10,208 bases of DNA from G039029935 sp039029935 (GTDB lineage Bacteria; Chloroflexota; Anaerolineae; Caldilineales; Caldilineaceae): NCBI GenBank assembly GCA_039029935.1, contig JBCCFC010000404.1:1-10208 (forward strand), in the 5' to 3' direction. The notes beneath the pieces are model-generated. The model was not told the DNA's origin. It did no database searches and saw only the letters and a program-made list of their open reading frames with translations. The stretch's first letter is position 1. Every line of letters begins with the position of its first letter. A program made the position numbers and the translations under genes. Shown here piece after piece: positions 1 through 5,483 of the stretch.

Positions 1-437
1 GCGGCGATGGCTTGGCGACGTAGTAGATCGCGCTTTTGATAGCGTTGCTCTCTGGCCGCTTCTTTGTCGGCATATTCTTGGATGGCGACAACCAGTGCGG
101 TCAGTTCATCTAAATCTGAGATGGGGTATTGGTCCTCTGGCACTCGTAGCATCATGTGTGCCGTGATGGGTTCCCGTTCGATTCGGAACTGAGTTTGTAT
201 CCGATGGCGTTTGATATTTAATAGAGAAATCAGTCCGGGTTCGTGATCGTTAGCTTCTTTTTCATCGTCATCGCGCCCCCACAACGTCACTTTGCTGACT
301 GTGACATCAAGACGGTGTAGATGTTGCGCGATAGCGATGGAAGACGTCCTTCTGCTTCCGACAACTAATGGCGTATTGCCTGTCAAACATCGATTGATGA
401 GTCTCTGTTCAACTCTTTTTGGTAGTTTGCGACTCAT
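1..437 (-). CDS. Unrecognised protein, C-terminal part outside the window
   Basis: An open frame of 145 codons starts with ATG at 437 and runs off the left edge without a stop. GGAGATGGAG lies 11 bases before the ATG, and the start is 23 bases after the stop of the tyrosine-recombinase-like gene, so the two are probably co-transcribed. The protein is basic at the start (MSRKLPKRVEQRLINR), has a middle stretch TPLVVGSRRTSSIAIAQHL, and becomes strongly charged near the window edge (EYADKEAAREQRYQKR), which suggests a long helix. No signal peptide, membrane segment or catalytic motif is visible and I do not recognise the family. Its place in the leftward operon of the presumed mobile element suggests a role in that element, perhaps DNA binding, but this is inference. 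The coding call rests on the uninterrupted frame, ribosome site and spacing. Confidence 0.7.
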   Translation of the reverse strand, partial: MSRKLPKRVEQRLINRCLTGNTPLVVGSRRTSSIAIAQHLHRLDVTVSKVTLWGRDDDEKEANDHEPGLISLLNIKRHRIQTQFRIEREPITAHMMLRVPEDQYPISDLDELTALVVAIQEYADKEAAREQRYQKRDLLRRQAIA

Positions 438-460
438 TGTTTGTTCATCTCCATCTCCTA

Positions 461-1426
461 CTACATCAGATACAAGCTGCTGTGATTTTCATCTCGACCC
501 ATCAACACGGCATAGCCCATCTGGACGTTCACGACTTGGAGCGATGCACCTTGTTCCATCGCATGGGCAGCATGGGCCAACCGTAGCCAAAAGGGTGATT
601 TACGGGTGAAGCCTATCTGCCTGAGTCCGGCTTGTGCCGCTTCCCACAACTCACATTCGTTGATACTCGTGATTGGCTCAGATTGCTCTCGCAGCACCTG
701 CTCCAAATAACAAGTCTCTTTGGGTGGCATCGTGAAGGAACGATTTTGGTCCGTTGTGAAAAGATGACCGAGAGCAATGTTAGACCTGTACCAGTTGATT
801 TGGGTCAGTTGCTTGGGTTTCCCAGCGGTGTAATACATCAACCGTAGCAGTGCGTTAGCACGTTTCTCATCGCTTGCCCCATCGACCCCATGTGTCAGCA
901 AGTCCTGCATCTTTGCATATGTAGGGGTGAAGTCGAGGATTTCATGGACGGTCGGCATCGGGTCAATACCACCATGTACATCCCCATATGCAGCCCTCCC
1001 CCAACGTATCCATGTGCGTACATACTGATACTTGGTTGTCGATGACAACCCCATTTGGTTTTGCAATTCAAAGGCAGAGATGATAAAGTCACCCTGTTCT
1101 GGCCTACCTGTTGGCGGCAGCATCTGGTTCAGAACCGCTAGATGTCTGCGATGAGAACGGATGGTTTGTGCAGCGATGTTGCGTTGTGATAGTTGATGGA
1201 GCCATGCTTCTTGAGCGGCAAGGATGTCTGTATTGTTGGTCTTATGCATCAGGCACTCCTTCAAATAATCCGTAAAATTGAGCGGCGTCAATCGGGCTTT
1301 GGGTCTATAAATCTGTTTTGACTCATGGGCATTTATCTCTGTTGGGAGGCGAGTCGGAAAGAGCGATAACTGCTGTTTCGGTGTTTTATCGCGTTTTTTT
1401 ACATTTTTCACTGTTGTATTCTTCAA
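461..1426 (-). CDS. Tyrosine-recombinase-like protein with degraded catalytic residues
   Basis: The 321-residue protein has the layout of a phage-integrase-family tyrosine recombinase. Residues 65-145 look like the helical core-binding domain (ILAAQEAWLHQL, TTKYQYVRTWIRWG), and 190-321 follow the catalytic domain. Aligned by eye, the box I segment NALLRLMYYTAGKPKQL has Lys203 where the family has its first catalytic Arg. The HxxR motif reads FWLR, with Phe279 in place of His and Arg282 kept. The later Gly-His pair is Gly304-Tyr305. The presumed nucleophile Tyr319 remains but sits 14 residues after Tyr305 instead of the usual 9, and the protein ends two residues later. The frame is intact, so this may be a repurposed DNA-binding protein or a decaying recombinase. 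The start used is TTG at 1426, which has no clear ribosome site; GTG at 1411 is an alternative. Confidence 0.75.
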   Translation of the reverse strand: MKNTTVKNVKKRDKTPKQQLSLFPTRLPTEINAHESKQIYRPKARLTPLNFTDYLKECLMHKTNNTDILAAQEAWLHQLSQRNIAAQTIRSHRRHLAVLNQMLPPTGRPEQGDFIISAFELQNQMGLSSTTKYQYVRTWIRWGRAAYGDVHGGIDPMPTVHEILDFTPTYAKMQDLLTHGVDGASDEKRANALLRLMYYTAGKPKQLTQINWYRSNIALGHLFTTDQNRSFTMPPKETCYLEQVLREQSEPITSINECELWEAAQAGLRQIGFTRKSPFWLRLAHAAHAMEQGASLQVVNVQMGYAVLMGRDENHSSLYLM

Positions 1427-1479
1427 TTTTTATGATAGAATAAAATAAATCTTACAATACTACTGACATACACGACGGC

Positions 1480-1698
1480 TTACTCTTGATGATAGATAGG
1501 GTCTACGATGCGGTCTCTATGCTTGGATTGGGGATTCGGCCAAACATAAGTGTATTGTTTTTTAGGAAGCCGTTGAATGGCTTCACTCCACACCATTGTC
1601 AGCGGTTTGTACGAGGTAACCTTGATTGTGCGGCCATTGTTTAGGGTTAATGTTCGTATATAGGGGACATTGGTCGGACTTGGTTGATACCGATGCAT
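1480..1698 (-). CDS. Small unrecognised protein, 72 residues
   Basis: ATG at 1698 is preceded by a near-perfect ribosome site, AAAGGAGG, ten bases upstream, the best in this operon and the main reason to believe the gene. The product is basic and rich in Tyr, Thr and Pro, with a possible beta hairpin early on (YIRTLTLNNGRTIKVTSY) and no Cys, membrane segment or signal peptide. I do not recognise it. It starts 24 bases after the zinc-finger gene stops and ends 53 bases before the recombinase-like gene, which fits one leftward transcript. The function is unknown. Confidence 0.65.
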   Translation of the reverse strand: MHRYQPSPTNVPYIRTLTLNNGRTIKVTSYKPLTMVWSEAIQRLPKKQYTYVWPNPQSKHRDRIVDPIYHQE

Positions 1699-1722
1699 AC
1701 GTATGTTTCCTCCTTTTACTCC

Positions 1723-2016
1723 TTAACTACTCAATGGTCTCTTTGTCGGCATCTTGTATTTTTGACGTTGGCGATAGGCTTTCTGACGGCAGCGTTGTGA
1801 GCAATATTTCTGTTTACGACCTGTCTCGTGACGTTCGTTGGTGAACTCATTGCCACATTGCTCACATGGGTCGGTGTACCCGATTTGTGCTTTGCCCATG
1901 GCTGTTGAAAACTCTGAAGCCAGTTCGATGTGACCACATTCGGATAGAGCCATCAGGATTTGATTGGCAATTTCTGGTTCAAGCCGGATAGCGATATGAT
2001 TGGTTTCTCGTTTCAT
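1723..2016 (-). CDS. Small four-cysteine zinc-finger protein
   Basis: This 97-residue basic protein has two parts. Residues 1-45 are predicted helical (IAIRLEPEIANQILMALSEC). Residues 51-84 hold a likely zinc-binding module, CEQCG then YCSQRC (Cys51, Cys54, Cys72, Cys76), followed by a very basic tail RQKAYRQRQK. The combination 'YCS-x-x-CR-x-x-AYRxR' is a recurrent small zinc finger in bacterial mobile and accessory genes, thought to bind DNA; the exact role is not known. I chose ATG at 2016, with AAGG five bases upstream. The frame stays open to a TTG at 2100, but that has a ribosome site only one base away and would add 28 residues unlike the rest. It lies between the ribbon-helix-helix-like gene and the 72-residue gene, and transcriptional coupling is likely. 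Confidence 0.7.
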   Translation of the reverse strand: MKRETNHIAIRLEPEIANQILMALSECGHIELASEFSTAMGKAQIGYTDPCEQCGNEFTNERHETGRKQKYCSQRCRQKAYRQRQKYKMPTKRPLSS

Positions 2017-2029
2017 GGTTGCCTTGATG

Positions 2030-2134
2030 TTATGTTGCAATGGCTGGCATAGGGTTGTTTGCTGGCAAACATGGTTTGCTGAACGCCAGTCTGGTTTCAA
2101 GCTCCTTTTGCGGCTGATAGCATGTATATTTCAT
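2030..2134 (-). CDS. Possible 34-residue peptide
   Basis: A short frame begins at ATG 2134 with AAAGGG ten bases upstream and ends at TAA 2030-2032, thirteen bases before the start of the zinc-finger gene. The peptide begins MKYTCYQPQKELETRL and ends with a Pro/Ala-rich stretch. It fills the otherwise empty gap in the operon and its spacing would suit translational coupling to the next gene. At this length chance is a real alternative, and no family is recognised. Confidence 0.3.
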   Translation of the reverse strand: MKYTCYQPQKELETRLAFSKPCLPANNPMPAIAT

Positions 2135-2155
2135 GATTATGGAACCCTTTTTGAT

Positions 2156-2174
2156 AAAAAAATAGCTTTTAGCT
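2156..2174 (-). terminator. Weak intrinsic terminator candidate after the ribbon-helix-helix-like gene
   Basis: Read on the minus strand, a small hairpin (AGCT-AAA-AGCT, 2174-2164) is followed by a run of seven T (2162-2156). The stem is only four base pairs, so it may attenuate the transcript at best. Confidence 0.25.
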
Positions 2175-2200
2175 GCTCATATCGGGAATAAACGATCAAG

Positions 2201-2473
2201 CTACAATACATCACCTGTTGTTAATTTATAAGGTAACTCAGCGGTTTGTAGTTCATTTTTGTCGTGTGTTATGTCTAAATTTGTTCGTTGTCCCCCAAGA
2301 GCATGCCGAGCTATGATATCCGCTTCGACCTGACCAAACCCGATAAAAAGTAGTTTTAAATAGTCTTGGCGACTACAATCAAATGGTACCCGCGCTTTAT
2401 CTAGTTTATCGACTAAAAACTGCGGCCATTTGATTCTAATTTCTTCTTTAATCTCTGTAGCATCCTTGTTCAT
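2201..2473 (-). CDS. Small protein with ribbon-helix-helix-like N-terminus
   Basis: The 90-residue product starts at ATG 2473, with AGGGGG four bases upstream; a TTG at 2491 in the same frame has no ribosome site. Residues 10-48 read as a short strand (EEIRIKWP) followed by two amphipathic helices (QFLVDKLDKAR, SRQDYLKLLFIGFG), the pattern of MetJ/Arc-type ribbon-helix-helix DNA-binding proteins found in plasmid partition, antitoxin and mobilisation genes. The C-terminal 40 residues are polar and unrecognised. It is the first gene behind the leftward promoter at 2548-2576 and faces the XRE regulator, so it may be a second regulator of the switch, possibly acting on the GGTTCAA sites in its own leader. 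The fold call is by pattern only; no family-specific motif was seen. Confidence 0.6.
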   Translation of the reverse strand: MNKDATEIKEEIRIKWPQFLVDKLDKARVPFDCSRQDYLKLLFIGFGQVEADIIARHALGGQRTNLDITHDKNELQTAELPYKLTTGDVL

Positions 2474-2501
2474 TCGTCCCCCTATTTGCAATTTTATCGA
2501 G

Positions 2502-2544
2502 TTGAACCCTTATATTGGTTCAATAAGTTACTATTTGGGTTCAA
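2502..2544. promoter_or_regulatory. Three GGTTCAA half sites, probable operator
   Basis: GGTTCAATA occurs as an exact direct repeat at 2517-2525 and 2538-2546, 21 bases (two helical turns) apart. An inverted copy, TTGAACC, is at 2502-2508. The right-hand copy covers the predicted start of the leftward transcript, so a protein bound here would block that promoter. The XRE regulator and the ribbon-helix-helix-like protein are the obvious candidates. The repeats are seen; the binding is inferred. Confidence 0.55.
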
Positions 2545-2547
2545 TAC

Positions 2548-2576
2548 ATGATAAACCTAAATGGTAACTATGTCAA
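2548..2576 (-). promoter_or_regulatory. Consensus leftward promoter of the small-gene operon
   Basis: On the minus strand, TTGACA (2576-2571) is separated by exactly 17 bases from TATCAT (2553-2548). This is a near-ideal housekeeping-sigma promoter, with transcription expected to begin near 2541, about 70 bases before the ribbon-helix-helix-like start codon. Confidence 0.8.
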
Positions 2577-2637
2577 GCCCCAATTTTGGCTTTTTTGTGG
2601 ATTTTTTAGGTATTTTTGAAGGATAAACAGATGGGAA

Positions 2638-2646
2638 TGATATAAT
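2638..2646 (+). promoter_or_regulatory. Extended -10 promoter of the XRE gene, leaderless layout
   Basis: TGATATAAT is a perfect extended -10 element (TGnTATAAT). Its last base is seven bases before the ATG at 2654, so transcription should start at or next to the start codon. The best -35 candidate, TTGAAG at 2616-2621, is poorly spaced. No ribosome site stands before this ATG, as expected for a leaderless mRNA. Confidence 0.7.
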
Positions 2647-2653
2647 CTATATT

Positions 2654-3220
2654 ATGAAAAATGATTTGCACATTGGTTCTATACAGTCAAACACTCATTT
2701 TGATAGGCAAGGGCCAACTCTAAACGATGATGTATTACATGAAATGTCAGAGGTGACGCGGCTAAGAATTGCGTCAGAGCGAAAAAGGTTAGGATTGACC
2801 CAGCAAGAGTTTGCTGATTTGGTTAAAATCGCAAAGTCTTATGTATCGAAATTAGAAGTTGGTTCCAATGTTCCTGGTGTATGGCGTCATTTACGCGTTT
2901 TTGCCTTAGCATTTGGTTGCACAACAGACTACCTACTTGGGTTATCAGATGAGCGTAATGTAGAAGATATCGGACCAGTGGCTGAAGAGAAGTTGATACT
3001 TCGACTGTTTCGAGACTGTGATCAGCTTGGACGTGCAAAATTGATTGCGGCAGCCGAAGAGTTGGCGCGCTTAAATAGTGTCGAAGCACGTGAAAAAAGA
3101 GTGCTAACAGAACTCGCTCTTATCAAGGAGCAAGCAGGCGATGGTGGCGAGGCGATTGCTGCGGCTATTGTCGAATTGCTTCAAGATGCTTTCGAGTTGG
3201 AACAGCACAAAATTGGCTGA
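2654..3220 (+). CDS. XRE-family helix-turn-helix transcriptional regulator
   Basis: The 188-residue protein has a lambda-repressor/Cro-type DNA-binding domain at residues 35-97: RLRIASERKRLGLTQQEFAD, then KIAKSYVSKLEVGSNVP (recognition helix around SYVSKLE), ending with the usual FGCTTDYLLGLSD. Residues 105-188 are helical, rich in Ala, Glu and Leu, and probably form the dimerisation or sensing part; there is no peptidase signature of LexA/CI type and no membrane segment. The 34 residues before the domain are polar. The start codon follows an extended -10 element directly, with no ribosome site. The gene is divergent from the leftward small-gene operon, the classic position of a repressor that controls both directions of a mobile element. 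The target sites are probably the GGTTCAA repeats, which is inferred from position. Confidence 0.9.
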   Translation: MKNDLHIGSIQSNTHFDRQGPTLNDDVLHEMSEVTRLRIASERKRLGLTQQEFADLVKIAKSYVSKLEVGSNVPGVWRHLRVFALAFGCTTDYLLGLSDERNVEDIGPVAEEKLILRLFRDCDQLGRAKLIAAAEELARLNSVEAREKRVLTELALIKEQAGDGGEAIAAAIVELLQDAFELEQHKIG

Positions 3221-3605
3221 ATTGTCATTGGCTCCACTCAGATTGGTTCTGCTGAGATTGGTTCTGACTAAGGTCAACGCCGCAATCACGTCTACTGGAT
3301 CGGGGGGTAGTTGTTGTTCGGTGGGTATGCTCGTATTCGTACTATACATAAATCACCGTAAGCTATTCGTCCGATTTCAATCCGAAAAAAGTCTTGTTAG
3401 AGACAAGACGTTTGACACAGAAAAAGATTACGGCTTCGTAAGCCCAATGTGCGTTTTTAGTGCGCATAAATCCTAGCTTATTTTTATGTTGTCTCCATTT
3501 CTTCAAGAAAAAATGTATTAAATCTGCAAATAACAACACAAATAAAATGCTTTGAGTACCTGTGTATGTCTCTAACAACTGTTATGGGAACACGCACAAA
3601 TTTGA
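3221..3605. other. Intergenic region without a convincing gene
   Basis: No frame here has both a ribosome site and a recognisable product. It holds an imperfect 15-base tandem repeat (AGATTGGTTCTG at 3240-3251 and 3255-3266) just after the XRE stop codon, a small hairpin GGCTT-CGT-AAGCC at 3432-3444, and the terminator-like hairpin listed separately. From about 3470 it becomes AT-rich. It may be remnant DNA between functional modules of the element. Confidence 0.5.
3385..3409 (-). terminator. Hairpin with T-run, minus-strand terminator candidate
   Basis: GTCTTGT (3391-3397) and ACAAGAC (3403-3409) form a perfect seven-base-pair stem with a five-base loop. Read leftward, six T (3390-3385) follow at once, the form of an intrinsic terminator. 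No minus-strand gene is known to end here, so it may shield the XRE gene from antisense transcription. Confidence 0.45.
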
Positions 3606-3634
3606 TTGACAAGTCAGAACAAATCAGCTATACT
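3606..3634 (+). promoter_or_regulatory. Consensus promoter of the Uma2 gene
   Basis: TTGACA (3606-3611) and TATACT (3629-3634) are separated by exactly 17 bases. The expected start point is about 3641, which is also the A of an ATG in another frame (see the leader reading frame). Confidence 0.85.
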
Positions 3635-3640
3635 TTCCTC

Positions 3641-3721
3641 ATGAAGAGACGTACTATGAGGTCGAATCATCGTCCATCCTTTCTATCAATTCATATGGAA
3701 ACCATTTTTCTATGCCAGTAA
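3641..3721 (+). CDS. Possible leaderless 26-residue upstream reading frame
   Basis: ATG at 3641 sits where transcription from the promoter at 3606-3634 should start. Its frame encodes a basic 26-residue peptide (MKRRTMRSNHRPS...) and stops at 3719-3721, overlapping the Uma2 start codon by ten bases. The Uma2 ATG has no good ribosome site, so translation could be delivered by this short frame through stop-start coupling. Alternatively, the Uma2 frame, which is open from 3610 without a start codon, once began here and lost its register through a one- or two-base change. The peptide itself is probably not functional. Confidence 0.35.
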   Translation: MKRRTMRSNHRPSFLSIHMETIFLCQ

Positions 3722-3771
3722 AAGAAATGCCAGTAAAAGAAATTGCAGTCGATGAAATGGCCGCGCAAGAA
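3712..3771 (+). repeat. 15-base tandem repeat at the start of the Uma2 gene
   Basis: Bases 3712-3726 and 3727-3741 are an exact 15-base duplication that includes the start codon; two more diverged 15-base units follow. They encode MPVKE, MPVKE, IAVDE and MAAQE. Confidence 0.85.
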
Positions 3772-4818
3772 ATGACCCGACAAGCGTGGGACTCAGTTAT
3801 GGTGCAAAAAACAGCCACGCCCTTCACCGCGTTTTCTGGTGACGATATCCATGTGGTGGAAGAGGATAGTCCTCTGACATTAGAGCCGACGACATCGTTT
3901 CTCCCTATCTTTTATCTCAATGGGCATGAGCCGATTAATTATGAGGACATCATTACAGAGGATGACGAACCTGTGGACAACATTCCTTCTGAGAAATCAC
4001 AACGCTTGGCGGTGAACTCGCTCTATAATGCCAATCACCTAGCCCGCCCCTTTGTTGCCTTGGCAAATGTGGGGCTACACTATCATCCAAAAACATACGC
4101 CATTGTGCCAGACATTATGCTGAGTCTCAATACCGACTTGGCAGATGGCAGTGAAATTTGGGACAAAGAGAATCGCACCTACTATTTGTGGAAACATGGG
4201 AAACCACCTGAAGTCGTGGTTGAAATTGTCTCCAACAACAAAGGCAATGAGGCGGGTACAAAATTTGAGACCTATGCACAAATTGGTGTGCAATACTATG
4301 TCATTCTGGACTATAACCACAAGGTCCAGACAGAAACATTGGTTGTCCATGAGTTGATTGATGGCGAATATATTGCTCGACCTGACTATCGACTTGAACA
4401 GGTCAACCTTTCCTTGGGTATGTGGCATGGTGAGTTTGAGGACTTTACATTTGAGTGGCTACGCTGGTATACACTCGATGGGGATATGCTGCTTACAGGG
4501 CAGGAAGAAAAGGCTGTTGAACGGACACGCCGAGAAGAAGAGCGACAACGGGCCGAGGAAGAGCGACAACGGGCCGAGATTGAACAACGCCGTGCCGATG
4601 AGGAGCGTCAACGCGCTGAGGCTCAAGCACTACGAGCTGAGGAAGAGCGGCAACGGGCTGAGGCTCAAGAGCAACGCGCCGAGGCTCAACAACGTCGGGC
4701 TGATGAGGCTGAGTCCGCTGCCCGTCAAGAACGTGAACGCACCGAGCAACTGATGGCATTGTTGCAAGCACAGGGGATTGATACAGCACATTTACTGGGG
4801 ATGCTTGACAATGTGTAG
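3712..4818 (+). CDS. Uma2 (DUF820) family PD-(D/E)XK nuclease-like protein with coiled-coil tail
   Basis: The 368-residue protein has three parts. Residues 1-21 are four five-residue repeats (MPVKE, MPVKE, IAVDE, MAAQE). Residues 75-255 form the Uma2 domain: VPDIMLSLN with Asp134, PPEVVVEIVS with Glu171, and KFETYAQIGVQYYVILDY with Lys184, the expected metal and catalytic positions of this restriction-endonuclease-like fold. Residues 264-345 are a coiled coil of Glu/Arg/Gln repeats (EERQRAE and variants), then a hydrophobic end (LMALLQAQGIDTAHLLGMLDNV). Such proteins are abundant in Cyanobacteria and Chloroflexota, often many per genome; their biological role is unclear. The gene has its own strong promoter and terminator, so it is a single-gene unit. 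ATG at 3727, inside the exact 15-base repeat, is an alternative start. No ribosome site of normal strength precedes either. Confidence 0.9.
   Translation: MPVKEMPVKEIAVDEMAAQEMTRQAWDSVMVQKTATPFTAFSGDDIHVVEEDSPLTLEPTTSFLPIFYLNGHEPINYEDIITEDDEPVDNIPSEKSQRLAVNSLYNANHLARPFVALANVGLHYHPKTYAIVPDIMLSLNTDLADGSEIWDKENRTYYLWKHGKPPEVVVEIVSNNKGNEAGTKFETYAQIGVQYYVILDYNHKVQTETLVVHELIDGEYIARPDYRLEQVNLSLGMWHGEFEDFTFEWLRWYTLDGDMLLTGQEEKAVERTRREEERQRAEEERQRAEIEQRRADEERQRAEAQALRAEEERQRAEAQEQRAEAQQRRADEAESAARQERERTEQLMALLQAQGIDTAHLLGMLDNV
4537..4700 (+). repeat. 21-base-type tandem repeats encoding the Uma2 coiled coil
   Basis: Bases 4537-4557 are repeated exactly at 4558-4578, and diverged copies of the same seven-codon unit (EERQRAE) continue to about 4700. 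Seven residues per unit matches the heptad of a coiled coil, and the DNA identity implies recent slippage or duplication. Confidence 0.85.
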
Positions 4819-4840
4819 GTAAAGGTATCAACATAAAATC

Positions 4841-4876
4841 AACGGCGAGGCCATTAGATGGCTTCGCCGTTTTTTT
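4841..4876 (+). terminator. Strong intrinsic terminator after the Uma2 gene
   Basis: A 14-base-pair stem with one G-T wobble (4841-4854 with 4858-4871) has a three-base loop TAG and is followed by T to 4876. It begins 22 bases after the Uma2 stop codon. The flanking A's make it possibly active on the other strand too. Confidence 0.9.
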
Positions 4877-4995
4877 GTACGCGTTACTATCTGTGGCTCG
4901 TTATGAAACAAAACATAACGCCTCGCGCTATCCATACATTACACCACGCATTTCAAAAAATAAACCCCAAAGAATCCCAGGTAGGAAGGTACAAT

Positions 4996-5004
4996 TGGTA
5001 TAAT
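4996..5004 (+). promoter_or_regulatory. Extended -10 promoter candidate
   Basis: TGGTATAAT matches the extended -10 consensus exactly. No -35 element is apparent at the usual distance. A transcript would start near 5011 and could end at the terminator at 5342-5365. Confidence 0.5.
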
Positions 5005-5010
5005 GAGAAC

Positions 5011-5365
5011 GTCTTTTGGAGATTGTTCAACCAGAAGGTGTTGTACGCTCAAGAGATATGTAACGGTATCAAATACTGCGCGAATTCTCCACCGAGACGG
5101 GTTACTTATGCGTGTAGAGCGATGTATGTACCCAGAAGAGTGCCGCATGTTAAATGTGATGATGCCTTACATGGTGGCACTAATATGAGTAGCAGAAAAT
5201 CTCCAAGAAGTTACCTGCATCGGTTCGTCAACATTTACGCGACATTACCACGCAACGAAATGTTTGACCTTGTTCTGCCCCGTTATGCATTACAGAATTC
5301 AGTACACATCCAAGGCAAGAGTGATTTTTTAACTATCTATGCGCTATCTACCCGATAGCGTTTTT
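5011..5365 (+). ncRNA. Possible non-coding transcript or orphan small gene
   Basis: This stretch is bracketed by an extended -10 element just upstream and an intrinsic terminator at its end, giving a transcript of about 355 bases. No coding frame inside it has a ribosome site or a recognisable product. It could be a regulatory RNA of the element or the transcript of an orphan protein gene (the frames at 4903-5358 and 5003-5188). I inferred this from the bracketing signals alone; no known RNA family is recognised. Confidence 0.3.
5342..5365 (+). terminator. Intrinsic terminator
   Basis: CGCTATC (5342-5348) and GATAGCG (5354-5360) form a perfect seven-base-pair stem with loop TACCC, followed by five T (5361-5365). 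Confidence 0.75.
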
Positions 5366-5474
5366 ATATTCCTATAACGATGTGATAAACATCTTTATCT
5401 CACTAATAGAATGGTTTTTTATTAGTATAACCATTACATTACAGAATTACCCGTTCTTCATTTTTGTTCATTTG

Positions 5475-5483
5475 TGTTATAAT
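5475..5483 (+). promoter_or_regulatory. Extended -10 promoter of the serine recombinase gene
   Basis: TGTTATAAT matches the extended -10 consensus. A weak -35 (TTCTTC, 5454-5459) lies 18 bases upstream. Transcription from about 5490 would leave a leader of roughly 200 bases before the start codon at 5698, containing a 19-residue frame (5553-5612) of unknown meaning. Confidence 0.6.

Larger units (their letters stand above)
4877..5474. other. Region between Uma2 and recombinase genes, no recognised gene
   Basis: A 166-codon frame runs from 4858 (inside the terminator) to 5358, with an internal ATG at 4903 and no ribosome site; the product is rich in Arg, Cys and His and resembles nothing I know. 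A second frame at 5003-5188 encodes 61 residues including KRYVTVSNTARILHRDG, faintly like an excisionase-type helix-turn-helix, again without a ribosome site. An extended -10 promoter and a terminator bracket 4996-5365. Inverted repeats AATGGTT and AACCATT lie at 5410-5416 and 5429-5435, ahead of the recombinase promoter, and could be an operator. Confidence 0.5.

Noticed and set aside
2575..2597. AAGCC / GGCTT hairpin followed by T's, considered as a rightward terminator
   Set aside because: The stem is only five pairs, and it overlaps the -35 of the leftward promoter with no rightward gene upstream that would need it.
3104..3349. 81-residue minus-strand frame overlapping the end of the XRE gene
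   Set aside because: It overlaps a well-supported gene for over 100 bases and has no supporting signals; only the short pentapeptide-like stretch is worth noting.
3363..3578. 71-residue minus-strand frame in the gap between XRE and Uma2
   Set aside because: It starts with TTG and has no ribosome site, contains the terminator hairpin near its end, and resembles no family I know.
4493..4834. 113-residue minus-strand and 131-residue plus-strand frames over the Uma2 tail
   Set aside because: The repetitive coiled-coil DNA keeps other frames open; these are shadows of the Uma2 gene.
5288..5448. CATTACAGAATT present twice (5288-5299 and 5437-5448), considered as an attachment-site repeat
   Set aside because: A 12-base match is expected a few times by chance in 10 kb, and neither copy is at an element boundary.
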